A DNA stretch of 64,000 nucleotides from Lachnoanaerobaculum sanguinis (GTDB lineage: Bacteria; Bacillota; Clostridia; Lachnospirales; Lachnospiraceae): contig NZ_BTHK01000007.1 in NCBI RefSeq assembly GCF_033242365.1, positions 62,001 through 126,000 on the forward strand, in the 5' to 3' direction. Position numbers and translations under genes: made by a program. Below the pieces are notes generated by a model. The model saw only the letters and a program-made list of their open reading frames with translations. It was not told where the DNA came from and did not search any database. Shown here piece after piece: positions 54,550-63,206 of this stretch. Position 1 is the first letter of the stretch, and the number at the start of each line of letters is the position of its first letter.

Positions 54550-56832
54550 ATGGAAACAGGCTCTGTAAACGATTTGAAAACTTATGTGGAAATGAAATCT
54601 TGTGGTAATATTTTACCAAAAAAGGGAACAAACATCAGAAGCCCTTATGAGCATCAGAAAAAGGCTATGGAAGCACTTGATAAGATAAATAAAGAAGAAT
54701 CTTATAGCACTTTGGTAGTTCTGCCGACAGGAGGCGGAAAGACTTATACAGCTTCTATGTGGTTATTAAAAAATGCTATTGATAAGAAAAAGAAAATTCT
54801 TTGGATAGCACATCGTCAGATGCTGCTTGACCAGGCTGCAGAGTCCTTTCAAAATTTTGCTTATGCAGAAGTTGTACCGCATGTTTCTTCTTTCAGATTC
54901 AGGATTGTGTCAGGTGCATCAAGTCATGACAGAACAATAGATATCAAGGCGGATGATAATTTATTGATTATAAGTAAGGACAGCATAGGCAGAAATATTG
55001 AAAGACTTGATAAGTGGTTGGAAGGAGAAAAAGAGCTGTATCTGGTTGTAGATGAAGCACATCATTCAACTGCAAAAACCTATAGAAAAGTTATCAACTA
55101 TGTAAAAGATAAGGTGCCAAATTTAAAGCTAATAGGTCTTACAGCAACACCATTCCGTACAGCAGAAGAAGAGCAGGGACTTTTGGGTAAAATCTACTCT
55201 GACGGTGTTAGTGACGGTCAGGTTGTACGTGGAGACATAGGAATAACATATCAAATAGGACTAAAAGAACTTATAAACAGGCAGATACTTTCAAAGCCTA
55301 TTTTTGAAAGTTATTTTACAGAAGAAGATTATGGAGATTGTCTAGGTCTTGATTCATGGGAAAGGATTCAATATCTTGATAATTTGCCGGATGATATTGC
55401 TAATCAGATGGCGGAGAGTGCTGCACGTAATAAACTGATTGTTGAAACATATAAAGAAAAACAGGATGAATATGGTCAGACAATTGTATTTGCGGTCAAT
55501 GTAATACATGCTATTCAGCTTAGTGCACTTTTTAATAAAGCGGGAATTAAGTCTGATTTTGTTGTATCTGATATAAGAGACGGTGTTACAGGAGTGACAG
55601 TAAGTAGAGAGGACAATGAGAGAAAACTTGAAGCCTACAGAAAAGGAGAATTACAGGTACTTGTTAATGTAAATATCTTGACTGAGGGTGTGGATTTACC
55701 AAAGACAAAAACAGTGTTTTTGGCAAGGCCTACAGTATCATCTATTTTGATGACACAGATGGTAGGTAGAGCATTGCGAGGAACTGCAGCGGGAGGTACA
55801 TCAAGTGCATATATTGTTTCATTTATAGACCATTGGAATGAGCATATTGCATGGGTAAATCCGGAAAGCTTGTTTGCAGGGGAGAATGATTTTAAAGATA
55901 GTGATGATTCTGAGCGTGCTAAAAGAGATATCCAAATGATTGCGATTTCAAAGATTGAGGAGTTTGCAAGAATACTTGATAATTCGGTTGACACAACAAA
56001 TTTGGAAAGAGTTCCTTTTGAAAAAAGAATTCCTATCGGAATGTACGCATTTAAATATCTGGAAGAAAACGGAATGGATCATTCATATCAGGTAATGGTT
56101 TATGACAGCACACAGGAAGCTTATAAGAATCTTATGGAGTCACTTCCTTCATTGTTCAAGTCATTTGATGTAACAGAGGAGTATCTGACAAAAGAACAGC
56201 TTGATGAAATGGAGGCACAGTGCAGGGATTCATTCTTCTGTGGTGAAATGATACCGCCATATGAGAGCAGAGATGTTATAAATATCATAAAATACTATGC
56301 ACAATATGAGGAAGCACCAAGATTCTATACATTTGAAGAGGTGGATAGAAATAAGCTTGATATATCAAAGATTGCACAGCATATTTGGGATGAAGATATG
56401 GGGGTACGCAAAAAAGCTGAATACATTGATGAGCTCTGGAATTCAGGAGACGACAATATGCTTAGATTGTTCTTTGGCAGAAAGATATATTTTTCAAAGC
56501 AGCTTGATATTGAATTGATAAAATTATCAGGTTCTGACATATATGATAATGGACCGGAAGTAGACTATGGCCCTAAGAAGCTGGAAGATTTACCGCTCCA
56601 TATAATTCGTAAGATTAACCCTGATTATGAAAAATATTTAAGAGATGAAACCTTTAAAAAGTATACTGATGAAGCCGGTAATTACCGCTGTGCATGCTGT
56701 GGATTTACAGACAAATCCAGAGTGCCTTTCCATGTAGACCATATTATTGCTATGAATAATGGCGGTAAATCTGTTGTGGAGAATTTACAGATTCTTTGCC
56801 GCAGTTGTAATGCAAGGAAGAGTGATAAATAA
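54550..56832 (+). CDS. DEAH helicase-HNH nuclease fusion protein (candidate defence system, gene 1)
   Basis: Protein of 760 residues. The N-terminal SF2 helicase (about 25-490) has Walker A VLPTGGGKTYTAS (Lys64), D168-E-A-H, motif III LTATPFR, and later motifs ILTEGVDLPKTK and MTQMVGRALRG. The C-terminus is an HNH domain: C714-A-C-C, then H728-V-D-H731, ENLQILCRSCN. The region between (about 500-690) is unassigned. HNH plus helicase in one chain is a defence or restriction-like architecture. Its stop TAA shares its last A with the ATG of the next gene, so both are translated together. Start ATG 54550 lies 8 nt after GGAGG. Confidence 0.85.
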   Translation: METGSVNDLKTYVEMKSCGNILPKKGTNIRSPYEHQKKAMEALDKINKEESYSTLVVLPTGGGKTYTASMWLLKNAIDKKKKILWIAHRQMLLDQAAESFQNFAYAEVVPHVSSFRFRIVSGASSHDRTIDIKADDNLLIISKDSIGRNIERLDKWLEGEKELYLVVDEAHHSTAKTYRKVINYVKDKVPNLKLIGLTATPFRTAEEEQGLLGKIYSDGVSDGQVVRGDIGITYQIGLKELINRQILSKPIFESYFTEEDYGDCLGLDSWERIQYLDNLPDDIANQMAESAARNKLIVETYKEKQDEYGQTIVFAVNVIHAIQLSALFNKAGIKSDFVVSDIRDGVTGVTVSREDNERKLEAYRKGELQVLVNVNILTEGVDLPKTKTVFLARPTVSSILMTQMVGRALRGTAAGGTSSAYIVSFIDHWNEHIAWVNPESLFAGENDFKDSDDSERAKRDIQMIAISKIEEFARILDNSVDTTNLERVPFEKRIPIGMYAFKYLEENGMDHSYQVMVYDSTQEAYKNLMESLPSLFKSFDVTEEYLTKEQLDEMEAQCRDSFFCGEMIPPYESRDVINIIKYYAQYEEAPRFYTFEEVDRNKLDISKIAQHIWDEDMGVRKKAEYIDELWNSGDDNMLRLFFGRKIYFSKQLDIELIKLSGSDIYDNGPEVDYGPKKLEDLPLHIIRKINPDYEKYLRDETFKKYTDEAGNYRCACCGFTDKSRVPFHVDHIIAMNNGGKSVVENLQILCRSCNARKSDK

Positions 56833-57365
56833 TGTATGGATTGTTTTATTCGGCAATCGATATTGCATTTATCTTACAGGATTTAAAACTTGGTTGTAGA
56901 GAGGAAAGTAAAGTTCTTGATTCAATATGGGAAAATGAAAAGAACTTACTTTCCGAACAGTACAGAGATAATAAGAGAAAATTTTTGCTGGATATATATC
57001 AATGGAGTCATTATATATTGGATAAGGATGCAATTGATGAAGAACTTGTTGCTATACAGAGAGATTTGAAGCATTCGGATAGAACATTGCAATTAGATCA
57101 GTTAAGCGGTTACTTCTCTGATTTTGATATCTTCTTTAAAAGTTGTCGTATAAAAATATTATATGGCAGTAGAAATTATGTAAAAATAAAGCTTAGAACT
57201 TTATTAGAAAGATATGGCTATAAACGTAGATCATCATTGATCGTTCAGTATATAAAACATTGTTTAACATTTTATAATTTGCAAGTGGCTGTACGTGGTG
57301 GTGACATTTGCGATATAGAAACAGTAGGCCTTGATGAAATGTTGATGTTTAGAGTAATAAGTTAG
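56832..57365 (+). CDS. Unknown protein translationally coupled to the helicase-HNH gene (candidate system, gene 2)
   Basis: Protein of 177 residues, not recognised. It appears all-helical, with charged segments DNKRKFLLDIYQWSHYILDK and KIKLRTLLERYGYKRRSSLIVQYIKH and a final small domain with VAVRGGDICDIETVGLDEMLMF. There are no signal peptide, nuclease or HTH marks. The one-base TAATG overlap with the helicase gene implies a fixed ratio and direct cooperation, e.g. a partner subunit or a regulator of the nuclease. Confidence 0.62.
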   Translation: MYGLFYSAIDIAFILQDLKLGCREESKVLDSIWENEKNLLSEQYRDNKRKFLLDIYQWSHYILDKDAIDEELVAIQRDLKHSDRTLQLDQLSGYFSDFDIFFKSCRIKILYGSRNYVKIKLRTLLERYGYKRRSSLIVQYIKHCLTFYNLQVAVRGGDICDIETVGLDEMLMFRVIS

Positions 57366-57415
57366 TGTATTAAGATAATAAAACAGTCACAAGTTTAGAA
57401 TAAGCAGGTGAAAAA

Positions 57416-57757
57416 ATGATTACAGGTATTGACTACATCTTATATACTGATAAAGATAAGGATACTTTTATAGAAAAAATAGAAGAAAGTATTACATTTT
57501 GGGAAGATCCATATATTGTTATTGATGATGAAGATGAAACAACGGATATTTTTGTTTCTCGAGATGAGAAGATGTTTCAGTTGATGGACGAAAAGGGTTT
57601 TTATATAGATGAACTGTCCGGGGAAGGACCGTTTTTATTGATTTTTAACAGCGGATATTCACCAAAGGAAAATAGAGTTACACTGGTGCTTTCTGAAGAG
57701 ATTTTCGAGTCAAAATTCTCCAAGCTGGTATTCAATTCGATTAAATCTATTTTATAA
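57416..57757 (+). CDS. Small acidic hypothetical protein
   Basis: Protein of 113 residues with IDYILYTDKDKDTFIEKIEE and acidic EDETTDIFVSRDEK. The opening (short strand, then TDK, then a helix) recalls the product at 54020, but I cannot prove homology. RBS AGCAGGTG precedes ATG 57416. It is possibly an immunity-like or accessory protein of this accessory region; no function is assigned. Confidence 0.5.
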   Translation: MITGIDYILYTDKDKDTFIEKIEESITFWEDPYIVIDDEDETTDIFVSRDEKMFQLMDEKGFYIDELSGEGPFLLIFNSGYSPKENRVTLVLSEEIFESKFSKLVFNSIKSIL

Positions 57758-57781
57758 TGTGGAAGGACGGTGAGTTACATT

Positions 57782-59179
57782 ATGGAGAAAAAAGCAGAAT
57801 TAAAAGAAATTATAAATAACCAAAGAGATTTCTTTAACACAAATGCAACTAAGTCGGTTAAATACAGGATAAAGATGTTGGAAAGGTTAAAGGAGGCAAT
57901 CAGAAACAATGAGGTAGCAATCATTACCGCTCTATATAAGGATCTTTTAAAGTCTAAGGCTGAGGCATATATGAGTGAACTTGCAATAGTTTATGCGGAG
58001 ATAAATGAGGCTTTAAAAAATGTAAGAAAGTGGAGCAGGCCGGAGAAGGTAAAAGGAACTATAGCTACATTTCCGGCAAAGAATTATGTATACTCTGAGC
58101 CTTATGGAGTAGTGCTTATTATATCACCTTGGAATTACCCCTTCAATTTGGCTATAGCACCGCTTGTAGCGGCAATAGCGGCAGGAAATACAGCCGTTAT
58201 CAAATGCTCAAAAGAGAGTGTTTATACCTCAAAAGTTATTAAAAACATTATAAATAAAGCTTTCGGTTCAAATTATATTTTCTGTGTGGATGAAGATATA
58301 GATTATGATGAGCTTCTACAACAAAGATATGATTATATATTCTTTACAGGAAGTCAAAGAGTAGGAAAGATTGTAATGAATATAGCGAGCAATAACCTTA
58401 TACCGGTTTCCTTGGAACTTGGTGGAAAGAGCCCTTGTATTATAGATGAGACAGCCGATATTAAACTTGCTGCAAGGCGAGTACTGTGGGGGAAACTGCT
58501 TAATGCCGGACAGACCTGTGTGTCTGTTGATTATGTGTTAATACATAGCAGTGTTAAGGACAGATTTATAAAGTATCTGCAAAAAGAAATAAAGAGAAGA
58601 TATCCTAATGCATTAAATAATGACACTTATCCGAGAATAATAAATGAGCATCATTATAAAAGATTGATGAATTTAATAAAATCAGAGGACAGTATAATAG
58701 GTGGCAGAGGTGATGATGTAGTTCATAGATTAGAGCCTACTATTTTACCGGATGTGGATTTTGACCATGAAATCATGAAAGAAGAGATATTCGGACCGGT
58801 GCTTCCAATCATAGAATATGACGATATCAATAATATAATAAGGATAATAAAAGAACATGAGAAGCCTTTGGCATGCTATGTATTTACAAGGGATAAATAT
58901 ATTGCAAAGCATATTATAAAGAGTATTTCATACGGTGGCGGATGCATAAATGATGTTATACTGCAAGTATCAAATCATTATATGCCGTTTGGAGGAGTAG
59001 GAAGTAGCGGAACGGGTTCGTATCATGGGAAGTTCGGATTCGATACATTCAGCCATAAAAAGAGTATTGTTTGGAGTGAAACAATGATTGATTTACCCAT
59101 TAGGTATGCACCGTTTAACCAACTAAAATTTAGAATATTGAAAAAAATATTGGAATCATTTAATGATTCAAAAAATTAG
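57782..59179 (+). CDS. NAD(P)-dependent aldehyde dehydrogenase (class 3 type)
   Basis: Oxidoreductase of 465 residues oxidising aldehydes to acids. Family marks are SPWNYPFNLAIAPLVAAIAAGNTAVIK, FTGSQRVGKIVM, catalytic base Glu in SLELGGKSPCII, nucleophile Cys in NAGQTCVSVDYV, and EIFGPVLPI. Without a C-terminal hydrophobic anchor it is probably soluble. ATG 57782 is used; GTG 57770 is a possible alternative because GGAAGGA lies 2-8 nt before it. No pathway neighbour indicates the substrate. Confidence 0.9.
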   Translation: MEKKAELKEIINNQRDFFNTNATKSVKYRIKMLERLKEAIRNNEVAIITALYKDLLKSKAEAYMSELAIVYAEINEALKNVRKWSRPEKVKGTIATFPAKNYVYSEPYGVVLIISPWNYPFNLAIAPLVAAIAAGNTAVIKCSKESVYTSKVIKNIINKAFGSNYIFCVDEDIDYDELLQQRYDYIFFTGSQRVGKIVMNIASNNLIPVSLELGGKSPCIIDETADIKLAARRVLWGKLLNAGQTCVSVDYVLIHSSVKDRFIKYLQKEIKRRYPNALNNDTYPRIINEHHYKRLMNLIKSEDSIIGGRGDDVVHRLEPTILPDVDFDHEIMKEEIFGPVLPIIEYDDINNIIRIIKEHEKPLACYVFTRDKYIAKHIIKSISYGGGCINDVILQVSNHYMPFGGVGSSGTGSYHGKFGFDTFSHKKSIVWSETMIDLPIRYAPFNQLKFRILKKILESFNDSKN

Positions 59180-59196
59180 AAAGCCGGAGACAAAAT

Positions 59197-59628
59197 ATGG
59201 CGTATACCAAGGAAAACTTTGAAGAATGGATAATTCTTATAGACCCTAAAATGGAGTATTTTACAGATGTATTTGCAAAAGAAAACAATTTAAAACTTGA
59301 CTACAGTATAGAGTCATTGGACGAGATTGAAAATTGGATCCTAAATAATTACAGAGAGATAAAGGATTTGATAAATGACACTAAGACTTTAGACTATTTG
59401 ACGGTATATATTGGTGAGACTTTCAGGAAACATATAGGTGGAGAGTGGTTTATAGATTTAAAAAATAAAAAGAATGCATACTATTCCATGCCTGTTTTGA
59501 CAAGTCCTGATTACATAGGAGAGAGTTATATAGCACCGATGACATTTGCAACTGCATGTATCAACAGAAAAAAGGGCAATTATATAAGTACGATACTGAA
59601 AAACTGTTTGGAAGATATGGGAAAGTAG
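59197..59628 (+). CDS. Hypothetical protein of the GGEWF family (paralogue 1)
   Basis: Protein of 143 residues, not recognised with certainty. It opens YTKENFEEWIILIDPKMEYF, has a helical middle (IENWILNNYREIKDL), and a core LDYLTVYIGETFRKHIGGEWF that recalls small immunity-like or DUF3806-like domains. The gene at 61563 is a close copy. RBS CCGGAG at 59182-59187. It ends ahead of a large GC-rich hairpin. Confidence 0.55.
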   Translation: MAYTKENFEEWIILIDPKMEYFTDVFAKENNLKLDYSIESLDEIENWILNNYREIKDLINDTKTLDYLTVYIGETFRKHIGGEWFIDLKNKKNAYYSMPVLTSPDYIGESYIAPMTFATACINRKKGNYISTILKNCLEDMGK

Positions 59629-59642
59629 GGTCTAATACTTTA

Positions 59643-59715
59643 AAAGATATATTACTGCCGGAGCCTTACGTGATCCACATGGGCCTAGTGCGGCGCCGGC
59701 AGTATTTATATCTTT
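59643..59715. other. Long GC-cored hairpin between convergent genes
   Basis: Outer stem AAAGATATA (59643-59651) / TATATCTTT (59707-59715), inner stem ACTGCCGG (59654-59661) / CCGGCAGT (59696-59703), and a 34-nt GC-rich loop. Its base composition differs sharply from both flanks. It probably acts as a bidirectional terminator but is larger than needed. Confidence 0.75.
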
Positions 59716-61318
59716 AACGGTATTTATATAATATAGAGCCAAGTGAACCTGAGTTATTCCATATAAAGCCCTTTACATCACTATCTATATCTTTAAGTTT
59801 TCCGTTTAAATATTGTTTTAAAGTACCTGTTCCTTTGCTTTCGTCATAATCTGTTAAAAAATAAGTTTTTTCAAATTTTTCATACTTTGGAAGGAATCCG
59901 TCATAATCCTTTACATTTTCAGCAACTATAGTATCTTTGCCGTTTTCCCAAATATGATAGGTATCAGAACCGGTGGAAGTTCCCGGAAGAGAGACATTAT
60001 ATACGATATAGGTTTCGGTATCGTCAACTACTAAATTTGCATGTGGATAATATTCACCTAAGTTTTGAATGACAATATTTCCATCTATGAACAAGGAATA
60101 ATAGTCGTTTCCTAATTTTTTTGCTGTGTACAACAAGCCGTCATTTTCTTTCTTGCCTTTTTTATCAGTATACATTTCATGAAAATTAGAGATATTATCA
60201 TTCATAAGCTCAATTTCGCCTTTGGAATCTCCCTTTATAGTAACTCTCCAAAGCTTACTATTTTCCTTAGAGAAAAAATACCAATACTTTGAATTATAAG
60301 GAAGTACATCCTCTATTTTATCATCATCCGACCCTTTTATATCTTTATATTCACCTAATAGTTCACCATTTTGTCGTATTTTTAGAACGATCTCACCTTC
60401 GGAATTCTTTTCTATACATGCCAGTAAATCTTCTTTGTTCTTATATTCTACAAAGTCTACAAATGTATCACTGACTAATTCCTCATTGCCGTCAAGGTCA
60501 AACTTATAAAGGAATCCGGGTTCATCAACCTTTGATGTATAAATGGCCTTATCATAGGAAACAGAATGGTAATTATACGGTTGTTTAATACCTGTTACTA
60601 TTTTTTTTGAGCTTCCATCTTTCAACTGATATAATGTATTGTCATTGAAGTAACATACTGTATCAAGGTCAAAAGAATGTGATATGATATTAGGATTAAT
60701 ATCTGAATATATAGTTTTTTTACCTGAGTAAATATCAATAAAATATGCATCTACTATAAATTCTTTTTCGGAATTGCGGTTATATGGAACAATAAAAAGT
60801 GTGTCCTCGTCATCGGAAATAGTGTATTTCATTTCTTCTTCACCTTCTTTAAAGAGGCTAACCGCTTTACCACCTTTATTTAAAAACAGCTCTTTATTTG
60901 AAATATAGAGTATGTCACCGTTTTTTAAGATATGATGTACTGTGACTTTTTCAGCCACCTTGGTTCGCTTGGTAGGTGATTTTGATGTAGATGTATAAAG
61001 TGTGTAGGTTTCTCCATCATAATCTGAAAATGAACAGAATAAATCGGTATCTTTACTGTGTGGTGCTATAGAAAACTTTTCCATAACACTTCCGTTTGTT
61101 GTACAAGGTCCCAAGTCTATAATTTCAGAGTTATTATAGCGAGCCATATAAAGATTATCTCCCTTTAAATAAAGAGAAAACTTATTGGAACTTGTACTTT
61201 TTTGAGATTCCGCCTTGGATTTTTTACCTGATGAGCAGGCTGATGCGAATACAACAAAAAGACATGTTACTAAAAAACAGAAAATAACGGGAAGTTTCGA
61301 TGTGAGTTTTTTGAACAT
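59714..61318 (-). CDS. Lipoprotein of unknown function (beta-propeller-like)
   Basis: Exported lipoprotein of 534 residues: signal (about 1-27) with lipobox-like ASAC, then a Ser/Lys spacer. Long alternating beta segments follow, with repeated Y-x-x-x-x-G-D-N and x-D-G-x-x-x-L units, similar to DUF5050 or TolB-like propellers. Start set at 61318 because GGAGGTGAAAT lies immediately upstream; the frame extending to 61333 would start inside that site. No enzymatic motif is visible. It could be an extracytoplasmic sensor or binding protein. Confidence 0.65.
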   Translation of the reverse strand: MFKKLTSKLPVIFCFLVTCLFVVFASACSSGKKSKAESQKSTSSNKFSLYLKGDNLYMARYNNSEIIDLGPCTTNGSVMEKFSIAPHSKDTDLFCSFSDYDGETYTLYTSTSKSPTKRTKVAEKVTVHHILKNGDILYISNKELFLNKGGKAVSLFKEGEEEMKYTISDDEDTLFIVPYNRNSEKEFIVDAYFIDIYSGKKTIYSDINPNIISHSFDLDTVCYFNDNTLYQLKDGSSKKIVTGIKQPYNYHSVSYDKAIYTSKVDEPGFLYKFDLDGNEELVSDTFVDFVEYKNKEDLLACIEKNSEGEIVLKIRQNGELLGEYKDIKGSDDDKIEDVLPYNSKYWYFFSKENSKLWRVTIKGDSKGEIELMNDNISNFHEMYTDKKGKKENDGLLYTAKKLGNDYYSLFIDGNIVIQNLGEYYPHANLVVDDTETYIVYNVSLPGTSTGSDTYHIWENGKDTIVAENVKDYDGFLPKYEKFEKTYFLTDYDESKGTGTLKQYLNGKLKDIDSDVKGFIWNNSGSLGSILYKYR

Positions 61319-61562
61319 AAATTTCACCTCCATAAATTTTAATTTAATTTTACTATATATTTATACAAAAATCTATTTATAATTCTGCTAAATATACTTA
61401 AAAATTTTAGAATTATAAACTATATTTACTCTGATTTAATATATAAAAATATATTGTATTTAAATCTATGTACGATTATACTAAACAGAAATAAATATTT
61501 AATTGTAGAGCATTGATCAATCAGAGAGTATTTATATGAATTAGGAAAGTTGGATATAAAAA

Positions 61563-61997
61563 ATGGCTTATACGAAAGAAAACTTTGAAGAGTGGATAAT
61601 TCTCATAGACTCTAAAATGGAGTATTTTACAGATACATTTGCAAAAGAAAATAGTTTAAAACTGGACTACAGTATAGAGTCACTTGATGATGTTGAAAAT
61701 TGGATTCTCACTAATTACAGTGAGATAAAGGACTTGATAGGTGATGCCAAAACCCTTGACTATTTGACTGTATATATCGGCGAGACTTTCAGGAAGTATA
61801 TAGGTGGAGAATGGTTTATAGATTTGAAAAATAAAAAGAATGCATACTATTCCATGCCTGTTTTAACAAGTCCTGATTATATAGGAGAAGTATACAAAGC
61901 TCCAATGACATATGCGACTGCATGTATCAACAGGAAAAAGGGAGATTATATCAGCACTATACTGAAAAACTGTATGGAAAATATGAATATTAGATAA
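61563..61997 (+). CDS. Hypothetical protein of the GGEWF family (paralogue 2)
   Basis: Protein of 144 residues, nearly identical to the product at 59197 along its whole length (e.g. KTLDYLTVYIGETFRKYIGGEWF, NAYYSMPVLTSPDYIGE). The two are direct repeats about 2.4 kb apart with the minus-strand lipoprotein between, evidence of a local duplication. A minus-strand QHTVWE gene follows it. Function unknown; the upstream 61319-61562 stretch is AT-rich and has no gene. Confidence 0.55.
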   Translation: MAYTKENFEEWIILIDSKMEYFTDTFAKENSLKLDYSIESLDDVENWILTNYSEIKDLIGDAKTLDYLTVYIGETFRKYIGGEWFIDLKNKKNAYYSMPVLTSPDYIGEVYKAPMTYATACINRKKGDYISTILKNCMENMNIR

Positions 61998-62038
61998 TCT
62001 TATATAAAAATAGGAAAGCTGTTTAAGCTTTCCGTTTT

Positions 62039-63064
62039 TTATTCCCATACAGTATGTTGTACCATAACATTGTAGTATGAAAGCATGTTATCGGAGCTAA
62101 AATCGGCTTCTATACGATAACGCTTCCACATAGAATAGTCATGAGTTTGCAATGTGAGTACAAAATAATAAGGACCTTTCATCTCATCATAATCTGTCGG
62201 ATGCAGTGAAAAAATATCTGTCAAATCTTTATTTTCAAAGTCGTTAAGATCTAAATTCGACAGCACTACATTGCCAATCTTTACAGCAGATAAATCCGTA
62301 TCATCAGGTGTAGCCTTAAATAATGTTACAGTACAGTTTTTAAGTTCATCCGAATCCTTCCATGTAGGTGTGACACAGACATGACCGAAAGACTTGTCAC
62401 CAAGATATAATTCCAAATATTCTCCATAGGAAAAGTGGTCGCTTCGAGTATTTATGATCTCACTGTCTGCATTTTTGTCTTTAAAGGTAAAGCCGTTTTC
62501 AAGAAGAACGGATGCCTTTGTTGTGCCGATAATCACATTAGTTCCTGCTATCTGCACATTTACCGGTTTAGCCGGAACACCTGCTATGGATATAAAAAAA
62601 GTAAATGCAAATGAGTAGAAAAACATAAGTACATCCAACGCATTGGTAGTTGAGTAAGAATATTTCGTACGGTATGAGGGTATCAAAAAACGTATAAGCG
62701 GTCTGATAATTCCGGAAAGTATTATTGCAGCTATAATTACAGCAAACTGCATTTTTAAACAGGAAAAAATTGCTTTTCCTATATTATGTAATTTGAAATA
62801 ATTCACACCGGTAACTATTATATTAACTAAAATAATACACAGCATAAAAACGCTCGCTTCTATAAGTGCGGGCTTATCGGTGATATTATCATATTGAACA
62901 GCCCTCCTTGTAATCTGTATATATTGTCCTAAAGCATATATCCAATTAGGTAGCTTCTTAAAAGTACAAACAGCTATCAGCAGTCTAAAGTATATAAAAA
63001 CAGCTAAAATAAAGCATAGCAGTGAAAATATACCAAAGGCTAATGTAGATATAAAAAATCCCAT
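62039..63064 (-). CDS. Membrane protein of unknown function, QHTVWE family (paralogue C)
   Basis: Third member, also 341 residues, of the family at 51863 and 52901: N-terminal helix, KLPNWIYALGQ patch, further helices, then ADSEIINTRSDHFSYGE, SFGHVCVTPTWKDSDELKNCTVTLF and the final QHTVWE. It is located 8 kb away and beside the GGEWF copy instead of beside its own relatives. The soluble C-terminal domain is again the better conserved part. RBS AGGAG precedes the start at 63064. Confidence 0.6.
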   Translation of the reverse strand: MGFFISTLAFGIFSLLCFILAVFIYFRLLIAVCTFKKLPNWIYALGQYIQITRRAVQYDNITDKPALIEASVFMLCIILVNIIVTGVNYFKLHNIGKAIFSCLKMQFAVIIAAIILSGIIRPLIRFLIPSYRTKYSYSTTNALDVLMFFYSFAFTFFISIAGVPAKPVNVQIAGTNVIIGTTKASVLLENGFTFKDKNADSEIINTRSDHFSYGEYLELYLGDKSFGHVCVTPTWKDSDELKNCTVTLFKATPDDTDLSAVKIGNVVLSNLDLNDFENKDLTDIFSLHPTDYDEMKGPYYFVLTLQTHDYSMWKRYRIEADFSSDNMLSYYNVMVQHTVWE

Positions 63065-63206
63065 TACATTAATCTCCTGTGATTGTTTAAAAGTATTATA
63101 AACCTGTGTATCATTATATCACTTTATGTATTGATATTGTAGATGTAAAGGAATAGTATATAAAATTAGGTGTGCTGACATGTTTTAGACGGAAAGGAAT
63201 TAAAGT

